A stretch of 64,000 bases of DNA from Forficula auricularia. Lineage: Eukaryota; Arthropoda; Insecta; Dermaptera; Forficulidae. The notes under the pieces were generated by a model. That model ran no database searches. It saw only the letters and a list, made by a program, of their open reading frames with translations, and was not told where the DNA came from. The stretch lies in the NCBI GenBank assembly GCA_024734495.1, contig JALMQS010000089.1, positions 5,220,420-5,284,419 of the forward strand, read 5' to 3'. The position numbers and the translations under genes were made by a program. Below, one piece after another: positions 1 through 11,342 of the stretch (position 1 is its first letter; every line of letters starts with the position of its first letter).

Positions 1-1470
1 AAAAAAATTGAAATTATTTTTGGAATTCGATACGGTCTCTACATATTTTAGTTTTTGGAAATTTTTTTAAAAGGTGGACTGTTCTGAGCTAGAAACCTGA
101 TACAAAAGTGTGGCAGGTAGCTTATTTATATAAACTTGAATATCAAATTTCAGCTTATAGCTCTACAACCAAACTGTAGTTGATTTGAATTTTCCTAATT
201 TCCTGAGTTAATCGAAAATTCTGATTCTAAAAAATTCAATCAGCTCTTCATTTCGAAAATTTAAACAATTCGGTACTATAGCAAACTGTACTATCTCAAA
301 CTGTAGACACACACACCGAGGCATTTTCAGAGATTACGTGAAGTCATTCCAAAAACTAGGCTAAGTTCCGTTCTTTTTAATATTATTATTATTAAATATT
401 TCCATCATTTCTAGTATTAATATTTTTCTATTTTTTTTTTAATTTAAGAACTCTTATGATTAGATAAGATTGAATTGCGGCCTCTTAAAATTCATTCTGA
501 AATTAAAAGTTTTTATAAAGAAAAGTAAATTATATATTTTTTTAATAAATTTTATACTTGTTTAAAAGTAGTTGTTTAATTTTAATGTTGGTGGGTTATT
601 AATTAAGTCAATATTACGCGCAAATCACTAAAAAATTTTAAAAGATTTATAATTCAAATTCAATTTTATCACAGAATTCCAATGTTTTTTAATGTAAACA
701 ATATTTTATTAAACAAGGAAATATGATATATGTAGGTTTATTATTTGTTCATTGGAACTGGTTTCAATAAAATCAAACATTATCATTTTGACGATGGTAT
801 TAAATAAAATGAACGATCAAAATATTTAAAATATCGAGATTTTCAGATAAAAGATATGATTTAGAAGATATTAAAAATGAAAAGTGAAATTTATTTGAAT
901 TGAATTAATAAAATATTTTTGAAAATTTATTTGTTTGTTATCAACAAATTGGGTTCTTTGGGAAATGACGAGAATGAGAACATCTATGATAAATTTCAAG
1001 GGTGGAAAAAAGTTTATTTTTAATTTTATTTTTACTTAATATAACGTTATAGGGTTCAATAGCTGGAATCATTTGGGAACTCACTTCCATATAAAACCCC
1101 ATTAAAATCCGGTGTGATATTTAACGTTTTCTAACACCAGGTATGGTTAGGACGGTTTTTTCAGAATGTGTATCATCAGACTCCTGAATTCCAAATGACA
1201 AGATACCCAGGAACATGGAGTCATAGGACATTCCTTCTAGAGTTAAATTGTTTGTATTTACAAAGTGAAGAACATTAGATTTTAGAGCTTTCTACCTACA
1301 AAACTTTCTTTTCAAAAATGAAAAAAAATATAGGTTAATATATCTTTTTTTTAATGATTTTATCGATATTTTAATCCGTTGTTGATAAAATCATAAACAA
1401 ATAACAAGTGTTTCTTGAATTTCACTTTTAAAATGATTTGGCTTTTTCTATTTATTTTAAAACCCACTAT
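1..1470. other. AT-rich non-coding DNA, no gene seen
   Basis: No open frame with recognisable protein similarity and no clear tRNA-like signal. The first 350 bases resemble in style the degenerate A/T-rich interiors of the repeats near 36 kb (short motifs about self-complementary A/T runs), but I cannot align them firmly. Probably old repeat sequence. Confidence 0.4.
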
Positions 1471-1473
1471 TAT

Positions 1474-1800
1474 AAATATTATTATTATTTTTGTGATTTT
1501 TCGGGTAAACTCCTTCGTATACAATTGATAAAACAAATTAATTAATGTTCAAAAAAATTTTAATCCAAATTTAAAAGGTCAAATGACTAGTTTCGCCAAA
1601 GTTTGACTCATCAGATATTTTTTAATTACAAAAGATTTAATTTAAAAAGATAGCAATAGAAAATGAAAAATAACTTGTTGAAAAAACTATACAGAAAATT
1701 ATCCAGCTATCTACATATTAATGAATTATTCACGACAAACGAAAGTTATGAACTTGTATACGAAGGAGTTTGCCCGAAAAATCACAAAAAATAATAATTT
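1474..1800. repeat. Foldback/MITE-like element with about 48-bp inverted ends
   Basis: The left arm (1474-1524) and the right arm (1753-1800) are near-exact reverse complements. They share a core reading GTGATTTTTCGGG, then AAACTCCTTCGTATAC, with one or two mismatches. The 230-bp interior is A/T rich and codes for nothing visible. This is the form of a non-autonomous inverted-repeat element. Flanking target duplications are hard to call in the A/T-rich surroundings. Confidence 0.7.
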
Positions 1801-1944
1801 CTAACTCCTAAAAATGTAATTTGTTTTATAAATATGATTACATTATGAAAATTTATACATAAATTAAAAATAGTATTTAACTGGGATAAAAAAAAATTAA
1901 ATTGAAAGTTTTTTGCCGAGAGTAGCAGATATTGAATTTTATAT

Positions 1945-2097
1945 ATTGAAGGAGACAACAAAGAGTGTGTCTTCTGCTGGAATTATAAATTGTATTATAT
2001 TATATTTATATATATTATATTTTACGATTATATCGTTATAAATAAATAAAATTTATAATTCCAGCAGAAGACACACTCTTTTATTGTCTCCTTCAAT
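1945..2097. repeat. Inverted-repeat element, family shared with 21363-21504
   Basis: Arms carrying ATTGAAGGAGACAA and AGTGTGTCTTCTGCTGGAAT are repeated as reverse complements around an A/T-rich loop of about 60 bp. A second copy with the same arms and loop lies at 21363-21504. In both copies a GCCGAGAGTAGCAG motif lies just outside one arm, so the family is longer than the hairpin. No coding potential. Confidence 0.75.
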
Positions 2098-2099
2098 CG

Positions 2100-2229
2100 A
2101 TTAAAAAAACTTTGAATAGATTATGTCACAAATCAGCTGCGAAGCCCGCATTCGGTGGGCATCTTGCTGACCAGGGGCTACACCCTCTGACTCTACAGTG
2201 GGTTTTAAAATAATAATTTAAATTTCCTA
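2100..2229. repeat. Dispersed repeat with GC-rich hairpin, also at 25425-25555
   Basis: The stretch CGAAGCCCGCATTCGGTGGG folds into a small GC-rich hairpin and is followed by an A/T-rich tail containing TTAAATTTCCTAATTT. The same order of motifs occurs at 25425-25555 and resumes after the tRNA-derived insertion at 2587-2625. The 25.5-kb copy therefore acts as an uninterrupted version of this site. Confidence 0.6.
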
Positions 2230-2240
2230 ATTTTAATAAA

Positions 2241-2575
2241 GGAGTCAGATCAACCAAGTGGTTAAAGAGCCTTCTAATCAAGCTAGCGCGGGTTCAAGTC
2301 CGACTCGCTGGAAATATTTGACCGGCTATAATCTGATTCCTTCAAGGGAAGGCAATGCCTATTGATCTTTGAAATACAGCGAGAATTAATCAGCCCCTGC
2401 TGAAAAAAAGAAACCCTATCGAACGAATATAGTTAACCCCGACAAACCTCTCCAAGACGCTCACCTGTACCAAGCGGATCAATGCATATGTCCATATATG
2501 AAAGAATTACATTGTGAGGATAGTCTCCATATTAATCGCCGACGCTAGGAATTCAGCTCCGGCACTTGAAGAAGA
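2241..2575 (+). mobile_element. tRNA-derived SINE-like insertion with target-site duplication
   Basis: The first 72 bases look like a tRNA gene. CAACCAAGTGGTTAAAGAGC resembles a pol III A-box region, and GGTTCAAGTCC (within GCGCGGGTTCAAGTCCGACT) is a good B box. About 260 bp of unrelated body follows. The insert is bounded by ATTTTAATAAA (2230-2240) and ATTTTACTAAA (2576-2586), an 11-bp duplication with one mismatch. The copy of the host repeat near 25.5 kb lacks the insert, which supports retroposition. There is no clear poly-A tail before the right duplication. Confidence 0.65.
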
Positions 2576-2901
2576 ATTTTACTAAATTTTATTTGTCAAG
2601 AACTATTAGTGGGTTTTAAAAATTAAAAATCACGTCAGAGTCGTCGCGCAAGCTATTCTAGTTGCGCATAGATTTTTTATTAGAACACCTCTAAACTTAA
2701 TTGGGTTCCGTAGTTGACTTCTTTAAAGGGGTATCTAATTTTTATAGAACGTATACCAAATTTTGAAAAATTTTCACTTTTTCCTCCCTTTTTAGTATTA
2801 TCATGTTATTTAATTATTTATTTATGTAAAGTAGATGAAAATTTAAAACATTTAAAAAAATGTAAAAATTCTAGGTAGATTTCACAAAAATATAAATATA
2901 A

Positions 2902-3036
2902 TTTTTTTTTTTTTTTTTTTTAATTTGGTCTCTCACCTCGGGGGTCAGATTTTAGCCGGATGCCTCGAGCCGGATTCGAACTCGGGTCCTCTTGGTTAGC
3001 TGCTGACATGCTACCGCCTAGCCTACCCGACCCCCC
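2902..3036 (-). mobile_element. tRNA-derived SINE (family with 9730-9917), minus strand
   Basis: Read on the minus strand, the element starts with a tRNA-like head. An A-box match lies at 3014-3025 (TAGGCTAGGCGG) and a B-box-like AGTTCGAATCC at 2972-2982. It then runs through CCCCCGAGGTGAGAGACC into an A-rich tail of about 20 (T run at 2902-2921 on the plus strand). A longer copy lies near 9.8 kb. Pol III-transcribed SINEs carry exactly this head-body-tail order. Confidence 0.75.
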
Positions 3037-3099
3037 TAAATATAAATTATTTTGATTATTTGTGTTGATCGATTAATTGGTTGAACAGTTGTTATAGGA

Positions 3100-3400
3100 A
3101 GTAAGGAGTCATATCTTTTATGTAGATAATTTATATTTTACGACCAACGTTTCTTGTCAACTTTGCTGACTTATTCAGGGCTCAAATAACTAACTTCCTT
3201 TCTGCATATTTGCTCATTTTTATAATTATTTTTTCTTAGTAAACATATCAAGGCAAGTCATCAACATCAATTAGATTGAAAAGAAAATTTTCAAAATGAC
3301 AAATATACAGCGAAATTAACTATTTGAGCCTCTGAAGAAGTCAACAAAGTTGGATTCGAAACAGTTAGCAATAAAATAGAGAATTATCTGCAGTAAAAGA
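3100..3400. repeat. Inverted pair of hammerhead-like Penelope-type ends
   Basis: Two related motifs face each other. On the minus strand at 3146-3178, CTGAATA is followed by a GTCA...TTGAC stem and GAAACG. On the plus strand at 3332-3365, CTGAAGA is followed by AGTCAAC...GTTGG and CGAAAC. Surrounding sequence (TTTGAGCC, GTTAG) is also inverted between the halves. The order CTGANGA, stem, GAAA matches the core of hammerhead ribozymes, which are known in Penelope-like element terminal repeats. The left copy has a substitution in box 1. Activity is not established. Confidence 0.5.
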
Positions 3401-4960
3401 CATAGTTCTTATTTCCCTGCAACAACTTTAGCAGATATCTAAATATAAATCTACCTACCAAGAATTTTTGTGTTTTTTTTAATTTTAAAATTTTTGCATT
3501 GCATTATTAAAATAGTGTTTCACCAAGCACCTACACTATTCTCCCTTAACAAAATTTATTTGTGTACTATTTCTAACCTTATCTTGAGTATGAGACACAG
3601 GAAAGAGTACTTCGCCATGCCCCAAAGTCACGCCATTAATTTTTATTTCAGGTATAACTTTTTTATTTAAGACAATAAAAATATACGTTATTATTCAAAA
3701 TAAGTTTAATCAAACGACCGAATATTCATAGAAATGAGTATGCACACCCTATGTAGGTAATCTAGAAAACTTCAAGTACTTTGTATCTAACCTCTATCTG
3801 AACTTGAGATGATTTATCACTCCCCTTTATTTTCTCAGCTTTCTTGCTTTCTTTGTTAAACAATCTTCTTTTCCTTATTTCCCTTCTAGAGTTGTCGAAG
3901 ATAAAAAGACCAGGTTTTTTCTTGATCGGTGACCAAAAGATTAAAAGTGTATATTCGTCTCAAGTTAATAATCGGATTGTTCTTTTACTGAACAGAGCTC
4001 TAAGTTCAACCTCTCCCTTTTGAAGTAGAAGTATTCAATATGCATCAAACACGAATTGGCTGGTGCTGGCTGGAATGAATTTTACCCAAGAAGCACACAG
4101 AAGGGCCCAACCAAGTCCATCGCATCGTCGGCAAATTGGTATTGTTTGCCCTTCTTGGTTGGTAACAATTCCTAACCTCAAGATAAAGAGAGAATTCAAA
4201 TATTTATTTCATAATATTGTCCCAAGAAATGCTGATATATTTTAATATGAAAAAAAATGCTTAATTAATCTACACCTATATATATAATATATACACTATA
4301 TATACAAGAATTGATTCATGTAATAGTATTTAGTATAAAGAAAGGATAAGTTGTAGGTTAAGTAATTTGTATATATGGATCAGTGGTCGTTAGTTACTTT
4401 TCAACCAGAGGATGCTTTCAAAAAATGTCCTTAATTTTTTGAAATTTATTTTAATCTTCGCTTTTCTTTTTGCAAATTTCATCGAAGTACGTCATCATTT
4501 TTTGTTATTTTACTTTAAAATAAATTTATATATTGATGTTCCAAACGGATACCGGCTTTGTGGGTAGGGGATGAATAAATTTTAGACTTAAACTCCACAC
4601 TCTGAGATTGAAACTAATCATCTCACAATGAGCTTCAGCTCTGCTCCCAAAGAAAATTTTAAATTTTCCTCATTTGCCAAGTATAAAAGTTTTTACGACT
4701 TGTCAAATAGCACTCTGCTATCAATCTTATGGATGCTGCCTTAGAAATGACCATATAAAGATTCCTGAATCATCTTCTTGTTTATCCTTTACTTTATATC
4801 CAGTCGCAAAGCATGGTAAGACAATCCACGTGCCAAGGGACTCAAGCATTCTAAAGATTTTATAGAACCTATGATCTCATTGAAGCCAAATTGTAGCATT
4901 CCACTGGGTTGAATTTTAGTGAACATCGATTTACCAAAATTATCTGGGGTCTCGTCGAGA
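3400..4960. other. Non-coding stretch with little recognisable content
   Basis: Short open frames here show no known motif and are consistent with chance. At 3515-3540 there is a copy of a recurrent tail motif (GTTTCACCAAGCACCTACAC) found at five other places in the window. Nothing else is recognised. Confidence 0.4.
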
Positions 4961-4974
4961 GGCCAAAAAGTGCC

Positions 4975-5025
4975 ATTTTTTGGAAGTGCGTGGGGATGGA
5001 TGGATGGATGGATGGATGGATGTTA
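4975..5025. repeat. GGAT microsatellite in a dispersed repeat
   Basis: Six near-perfect GGAT units follow a sequence containing GAGGCCAAAAAGTG. An inverted copy of the same unit and flank, with shorter CCAT repeats, lies at 36985-37060. A third related flank is near 14030. The microsatellite belongs to this dispersed repeat and its length varies between copies. Confidence 0.7.
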
Positions 5026-5094
5026 TCGTTTTTTTCGAGTTTCAAGTTGAGTTGTTTAGGCAGTAAAAACTTCCAGTCTTTTTGACTTTAAGCT

Positions 5095-5455
5095 CGATCT
5101 TCTTCAACGTACATCAGTAGAGGCTGGCCATTGATGGTCAAAACATCAAAAATGGAATGCAATAAGGTTATTTCGCTAGTATTAGATAAGATCGATTTTG
5201 ATTTTAAGCCGATTCCTCCATGTCTTCAGCAATGGTTACCAATAATAATCGAAACGTCAAAAACCTAATGTAGAATTGTTATTCCTCATGTATTAGACGA
5301 GAATCGATCACTATTTTTGATTTTAAGTCGATTCCTCCATGCCTTCAGCAATGGTTACAAATAATAACCGAAACGTCAAAATTCTAATGTAGAATGATTA
5401 TTCCTCGACTATTAAATGAGAATCGATATTGTTTTTGAATTAAAGTCAACATGAA
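5095..5455. repeat. Three diverged tandem units of about 119 bp
   Basis: The block TTCAGCAATGGTTAC is found at 5225 and again at 5344, a spacing of 119. A more diverged unit precedes them. Each unit contains ATGGTTAC, then CGAAACGTC (second and third units) or AAAACATC (first), followed by TATTAGA...GAATCGAT and GATTTTAAG. The repeated CGAAACGTC resembles the 3' half of the hammerhead-like cores elsewhere in the window, but the CTGANGA box is not preserved. Confidence 0.65.
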
Positions 5456-6330
5456 CTACAAATTGCAAGTGATATCTTATTAATAATTAAGGAATAAACA
5501 TATTATTATTTCAAGTGAATTTGGATAAAGTTTAGCAACGATCCGTTGCAGTTTATTTTGTATTAATTCTATTTTAATAGTCCTCAGCGAGAACAATTTT
5601 TATTCGACTGAAACTCGTCTAGACTTGCCTGTGATATGCTTGAACTGGAAGATATACTATCAGGCAGGGACTTCAAACCTTCTATCCGAGTCCTTTTCGG
5701 AAAAATCATATTATAAATGCCCCTTAAAAACTTGCAACAATTTAATTTAATTTCGAGAACTAATATAATTAATAATAAATAATATTACTTTTAAAAGCAA
5801 AAAATTTTTTGATAGAAATAATTATTTGAAACAACGGATAATAATTTGAAAATTTAAAGATCCTCCTGAAATTTTGAATTCGATATTTATGAAAATACTC
5901 TAAATATTTGAAATTTTCGGGATGTGCCGCATCCACAGGATCCATAGACCACTGATACGTATTGTAAATATATAATTGGTTTCTCGAAAAACGTCTTTAA
6001 GATTTCAATGAAAATCCTGCAGTAGATGATTTTTGGAGTCGATGAAATCCATCTGTCAGGGGTATTAATTATTTAATTTTTAATTTTAAATTATCTTAAT
6101 AAAAAAATATATATGGCTAGTATCTAAAGCAAACATTACTTCTAATCTACCATATAAGTAAATAACATCCCAATATCTCCATAGAACAACGCTCGAGCTT
6201 CAGCTATCTGAGCGTGAAAATTTCGAACAAAAGAAATTTAAGAGAAGAAATAAAAAATAATGTTCATTTAAACCCCAACTTACTCAAAGAAACAAACTAT
6301 ATTAATTTTTTATAAATCTTTCTAGATATA

Positions 6331-6365
6331 CTGAAGATGGATACTTGATAGTATCCGAAACGTCC
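6331..6365 (+). ncRNA. Hammerhead-like core
   Basis: CTGAAGA is followed by T, then GGATAC, loop TTGATA, GTATCC, and GAAACGTCC. The stem is six uninterrupted pairs. The box order matches a hammerhead core, and ACGT at the stem III position is self-complementary, as in dimer-type hammerhead variants reported from Penelope-like elements. One base (T) lies between box 1 and the stem, which is unlike the textbook core, and flanking stem I pairing is not evident here. Confidence 0.5.
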
Positions 6366-6498
6366 AATTAATCTAATTAAAAAATAATAAAGGACACAAA
6401 ATATATCCTACTTTAAATAATTTCTTTAATTTTTCCAGTTTCAAATAATTAAATATGTGTCAAAAAATGTTATTGATTGTTTAATAAATACAAATCTA

Positions 6499-6671
6499 AT
6501 TAATAAAGTAAAGGAGTGTAGTTTCACAATGAATGAAATAAAACTCAAAGAGATTTATACAGACTCAATATATTTCGGATTATTAGTCCATCATCAGGAG
6601 TTTACATGGAAAGTTTTTGAGTTTTATTTCATTCATTGTGAAACTACACTCACCTTTACTTTTTTAATTAA
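6499..6671. repeat. Palindromic element with minus-strand hammerhead-like core
   Basis: The outer arms carry AGTAAAGG, GTGTAGTTTCACAATGAATG and AAATAAAACTCAAA in inverted order. Inside, on the minus strand (6566-6597), CTGATGA is followed by T, GGACT, AATA, ATCC and GAAATATAT. Sequence before box 1 (ACTC) can pair with sequence after ATATT (GAGT), which gives a short stem I. The arms also match the inverted element at 41772-41987. Confidence 0.6.
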
Positions 6672-7340
6672 TATCATGTTTCACCTAAAACCCACCACTT
6701 TCCCTAAGTAAAAAAATATTTTATAGAAATATCTATAAACGTTAATTAATATTCAAGAAGTTTGAAGAAAAATTCTTCTTTTATCAATGGTAATTTGAAG
6801 TAAGATAGTTGTTTTTAAAGCAAAGTTTTTTAAAAATTTCAAATTTCTATTGAAAAGCGAAAATTTCTTTAAAATATCTGGAATTTTAATAAACGTTTCT
6901 AGATTGTTTTATAAAAGACTTGTATTCATTTATAATTATGCGTTTATAGATATCTCTATAAAACTCCATAAATTAATTCTTATAAGTTGATAAATTTAAT
7001 TTTCTTTGTTTAAAATTAGATTTATTTATTTTATTTTCGACAAACATCAAATTCTCTAGACTAAATAAAATAAAAAATCTCTATTCTATATCACTTGGCG
7101 TAATTAGTTAACTGAAACTAAAGCAGAAATGCTTGAAAGTATAATCTTGTCGCTAGATTTTGCCCTGGATAGAATTAGAAATCTTGTCATGTATTCTAAA
7201 ATGACATGCCTAGATTATTCTGAAGCTCCAGCCAAAGAGCAGACGAGGCGAGATTTACGCTCCGTTTGGATTCGGGGACTCTCTTTCCCTAGATGAGGCA
7301 TTTTTCACTTCAGCCCAACCAGCCCTTTGCTTTGCAAAAC
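6672..7340. other. AT-rich non-coding DNA
   Basis: A copy of the recurrent tail motif (TGTTTCACC...ACCCACCACTTTCC) lies at 6676-6705. The rest is A/T-rich sequence with no recognised element or coding frame. Confidence 0.4.
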
Positions 7341-7345
7341 TCCTT

Positions 7346-7347
<2 letters not shown>

Positions 7348-7390
<43 letters not shown>

Positions 7391-7410
7391 GTATATATAT
7401 ATATATATGC
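7348..7410. repeat. TA dinucleotide microsatellite
   Basis: About 19 TA repeats, a short interruption (GTACG), and further TA-rich sequence to 7410. A small open frame on the minus strand across it is only a translation of the repeat (Tyr-Ile runs). Confidence 0.9.
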
Positions 7411-8001
7411 ATATATATGTACGAAATATATAAAAGCTAAGCCGTCATAGAAATACAACATTCAAGCTGCGCTAGAAACAAAAACAACCGAATAAATGTC
7501 AATTAGAACGGAGACAAATTGCATTTGATCCTGTTTGAGTGACTCATTTAATTTCAAAACATAATATAGAATTATATTGTTGCTTAATTATCACTTCTAC
7601 TCATCTGACACTTTAATTCGTCACAGAGAAAAAGAGATAGCATCATGCAGAAGAACTTGGACTAAAACCACACAATGGTATTTACATCAATTTCTGCTTC
7701 ATTTTATAAACACCAAAGAGACCCTGTTTTAATCAGACTGTCATTTTATATTTGCATAAAATATCACAAGATGAAACGATTTAGTTCGCCGAAAGTAGAA
7801 GAGTTGATGATTAATAAGGAGCAATTAAATGAATGTTATCAACTCCTCCTTATTGTATTATATATCTTGTAATAAACGAAATCAATCTATGCCATATATT
7901 GTTAGAATGCCATAACAATGATAGAAAAAAGTTTAAAATTTATGGCAGCCTAGATAATACATATATTGATCAACTCTGAAAAATTTTATAATTTATTTAT
8001 A

Positions 8002-8521
8002 CAAGGTGGGGCATAAAGATATACCCATTTTAAAGAGGTATAAAAAAATAAAAAAATTGAACTAGAAAAAAACTGAATATATTTTTGAAAAGAACATAAA
8101 ATATATATTTTTTAATGTGTTTTAAACATTATCAGACATAAAAAAGGGGGGGCAAAAATGAAAATTCTAGCCCTTTCCACCAAACTCAACCAAATGTTGT
8201 ATACATAGTCCTGTGGGCCCCAAAAAGACTAGAAATGCAAAAAGTAACCAAATTTGGTATACATAGTTTGGTCAAGTTTCTAGCCTTCTGGGAGTCCACA
8301 GAATATGTATACAAAATTTGAGTTGAGTTTGGTTGAAAGGGTTAGAATTTTACATTTTTGACCCCCCCTCCCCTTTTTTTTTCGTCTGATATAATGTTTA
8401 AAACACATTCTAAAAAATATATTTTATGTTCTTTTCAAAAATATATTCAGTTTTTTCTAGTTAAATTTTTTCATTTTTTATACCTCTTCAAAAATGTGGT
8501 AGATCTGTATGCCCCATCCTG
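8002..8521. mobile_element. Palindromic MITE, 520 bp, TA target duplication
   Basis: The element begins CAAGGTGGGGCATA and ends TATGCCCCATCCTG. It is flanked by TA on both sides (8000-8001 and 8522-8523). The inverted arms are about 200 bp each. Terminal type and TA duplication fit the Tc1/mariner superfamily. The centre holds two copies of the ACCAAACTCAACCAAA...GTATACATA module that is tandemly repeated in the high-copy family at 25, 33, 37, 39, 46 and 49 kb. No transposase is encoded. Confidence 0.75.
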
Positions 8522-8599
8522 TATTTTTAAAATGAATAGGGATTGTTTGTTTAATCGTATCCATAATTTAATTAGTAATCGTAGTAAAATGTGGTTCTT

Positions 8600-9540
8600 T
8601 ATAAATTAGAAAAGAGAAATTCAGCCAGTAAAGAGAAGTCTATGTCGAATAAAAAACTCACAATTGCAGAATTGCTTTATAAAAATCTATGGGCAAAGAG
8701 CCCTTAATTTCTAGACAGATTGCATAGGGATAAGTAATGAAAATTGTTCAATTTTAAATTGACGTTGCCCAAATTTAGCAGGCGTATTGATTGTAGCATT
8801 TGAATGGCCAATTTTACCATATTTGACACCCTGTTTTCAATAAAAAAAATGTATTTTATTAAATGATAATAATATTATTAGTGAAATTTGTTAAATTTAA
8901 ATATATTTTGTCTCAAGTCATTTACACAAGGGTCGTCGATCTTAGTTAAATCGTTAGTCTACTATTATATTAATTTTTTGGTTAAAAATTTTTGTTCACT
9001 TTTGAGACTACGCCATATAACTAGTGAGCATACCATGTACACATTTTATATGTTTTTTTATAATTTTGTGTTAAATAAAAAAACATAACAACTCTGTAAG
9101 CACTCAATGTATTGATTGTACTATAAGAACCAATTATTAGTTTATTTACATAATTTATTTTGTATTGTATTGATTTTCATACATTTTATGCTCATTACAA
9201 CTCATTAGAACTGAAGATGGCATTATATAATTAAAACCCAGGAAGTTTTTTATTCGACAAAGGCTTCCTTTACTAACTTTTTAAGGAGAGAGGTATTGGT
9301 TCAAAATGAAACATTTTTTAAAAAATAAAAAATTAGGTAAAATTACGAGGTGGGCTTCCTTTACTGGCTGAATTCCTCTCTTTCATAATTTATAAATTTT
9401 TGGACAGCCATTTCTCCGTTATCAATGTGGTTCTTTGTTGTTTGTTTTAATTACAAAAGAGAAAATTAATGTGTTTAAATATAATAAAAATTGAAAAAGA
9501 CAGAATATTTCACATAATAATAATAGACAATTGAGTTGAG
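8600..9540. other. AT-rich DNA with a decayed CTGAAGATGG motif
   Basis: At 9211-9240 there is ACTGAAGATGGC without the GAAAC box, probably a decayed Penelope-type end. Otherwise no recognisable feature. Confidence 0.35.
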
Positions 9541-9552
9541 AAATAAGTCGCA

Positions 9553-9585
9553 TAAGAAGTCGCAATTAAAGTGACGAAACGTACG
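9553..9585 (+). ncRNA. Decayed hammerhead-like core
   Basis: AAGAAGTCGCAATTAAAGTG is followed by ACGAAACGTACGTC. The second box (GAAACGT) and the stem (GTCGC...GTGAC) are visible, but the first box reads ATAAGAA, not CTGAAGA. I read it as a degenerate copy of the motif found intact elsewhere. Confidence 0.35.
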
Positions 9586-9729
9586 TCTTATTTAATATAA
9601 AAATCTGAAATTAATTTATTTATCCAATTTCCTACGATATTGTAAAGTAATATGAATATTTGCATTTATATAACTTAATTTAGATCTATTCAGTTAAATT
9701 TAAAAGACCTGTGTTTATTGTTGTTTAAC

Positions 9730-9917
9730 TTTTTTTTTTGGCTTTTCGGCCTTTCTAGCCATAAGCCTAATTGCACGATACTAGTTATATTTTTTTTTTA
9801 AATTTGATCTCCACCTCGGGAATCAGATTTTAGCTGGATGCCTCGAGTCGGATTCGAACCCGGGTCCCCTGGTTAGCTCGTTGTCATGCTACCGCCTAGC
9901 CTATTCTTGCCCCCCCC
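9730..9917 (-). mobile_element. tRNA-derived SINE, fuller copy, minus strand
   Basis: On the minus strand a tRNA-like head has a perfect B box, GGTTCGAATCC (9850-9860), and an A-box-like segment at 9892-9903. The body passes through CCCGAGGTGGAGATC and an internal A run, then a 3' domain with GTGCAATTAGGCTTATGGC and AGAAAGGCCGAAAAGCC, then an A tail. The copy near 2.9 kb lacks the 3' domain. Isolated 3' domains occur at 11538-11575 and 61325-61374. Confidence 0.8.
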
Positions 9918-10480
9918 ATTGTTATTTAACTATTTGTTAATTTTCTTCTACTCTAACTAAAACCAAATGAGCGAGCTGAGTTGAAGGTCCGGTAATAGTT
10001 ATATTCCGTCCATAGGGACCTTGCAGAAAAGACCAGAATCCCGCGGGGTAAAGAAAAGGTGATGGAAAAAGGGAAAGAGAAGGAAGATAAATCTGGTGAC
10101 GCTAATGATCGGGAAATGGGAAATGAAAAAGGCGCTTTTTCCTATTAAGAAAACAATATATTATTTCGATTTAAAATATTGCTGCTATTGAATCGTCTTT
10201 TATGAACTATTGAATATCGCAAAACCAAAAAATGTCAGGAAAATCAGTATAAAAAAATATTTTAGAATCAAATTTCTATTTAAATTTTGTCGAGGAGTGT
10301 TCTATTCAAGGAAAAAACTTGCGCGCCTTGTATCTATGCAACCAAATCGACAGTATTGGCGAGTCTACCACAGCTATGCAGGGCGGAATTGTTTGAGAAT
10401 AAATTCTTCGACTAAATTTAAATGATAAGAATAATAATGACAAATTAAGATGTGTATCATTTTAAATATTCATTCTAAAT

Positions 10481-11342
10481 CAGGGTTGTCCAATCCGTGT
10501 TCTGCGGGCCGCATGCGGCACAGCACTGCAATGAGTGTGGCCCAACATAAAATCAAAAAACATTGAGATTTATATGGAGAGATACATTTATTACCTTTTT
10601 CGAAATTTGATTGTACATTTGTACAATACTGTGAAGCTTTTTTCAAGAATAAAATTCACTAAAAACAAAATTATAAGCTCAACTATATAAGATAAAAATA
10701 AATAAATAATGAAGTTTCGAATATTTAAAAATTCTCTTCTTCTCATATTTTCATTTTCTAAAATATTTATTATTTCAGTAATTTATATGCTACGACACTA
10801 ACCAAGTCTATAGTTATCATTCTAGTATGCAAGGAGACAAGGAATTGGGGTTTTCTAGAACAATCACAATTAATTGATAATTTCTCGCCTGGACTAAAAC
10901 TTGTCAGGACTTGTCTTTTAGATCTTTGCACGTTCTTACATGTCAATAGATAATGGATAGTCAGGGATTATTATATCCGTGACACTTTTAAAAAATAAAT
11001 TATCATTCCTCATATCCTTCTTTAATCCCATTCGATTTAAACCAGGACTGTCCAACCCGTGGCCCAATATAAAGTCATAAAATTCCTTAAAACATTGAGA
11101 TTTATATGTAGATACTGGAAAACACACAACAATTTGGCCTGATAATTTTTTTTCTCTAAAATAAGAAATCTGAAAATCTACTGTGAAGTTTTCGAAAAAT
11201 AAAAGTGTTAATTTTAAATTTTGAATCTGGAACTAGATTTCAAGATTTCCGAAAAATAATCATCATTTTGGTCTATTTTCGACTCCATTTTCATTAGAAA
11301 TAAATTTTCTACTTGCAAACTTTCTGATTGAATGTTCTAGAA
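10481..11342 (-). mobile_element. hAT-type non-autonomous element, related to 51046-52183
   Basis: It opens with CAGGGTTGTCCAATCC and GCGGGCCGCATGCGGC, a typical hAT-like terminus. Its interior is an inverted, diverged copy of 51400-52180, including the ATGTCAATAGATAATGGATAG and TTCTACTTGCAAACTTTCTG blocks. A second internal terminus-like sequence (CAGGACTGTCCAACCCGTGG) lies at 11043. The right terminus is unclear because another hAT-like end starts at 11343. Confidence 0.6.

Noticed and set aside
7255..7461. 68-codon minus-strand frame with Tyr-Ile repeats
   Set aside because: It is a translation of the TA microsatellite at 7348-7410 with random flanks.
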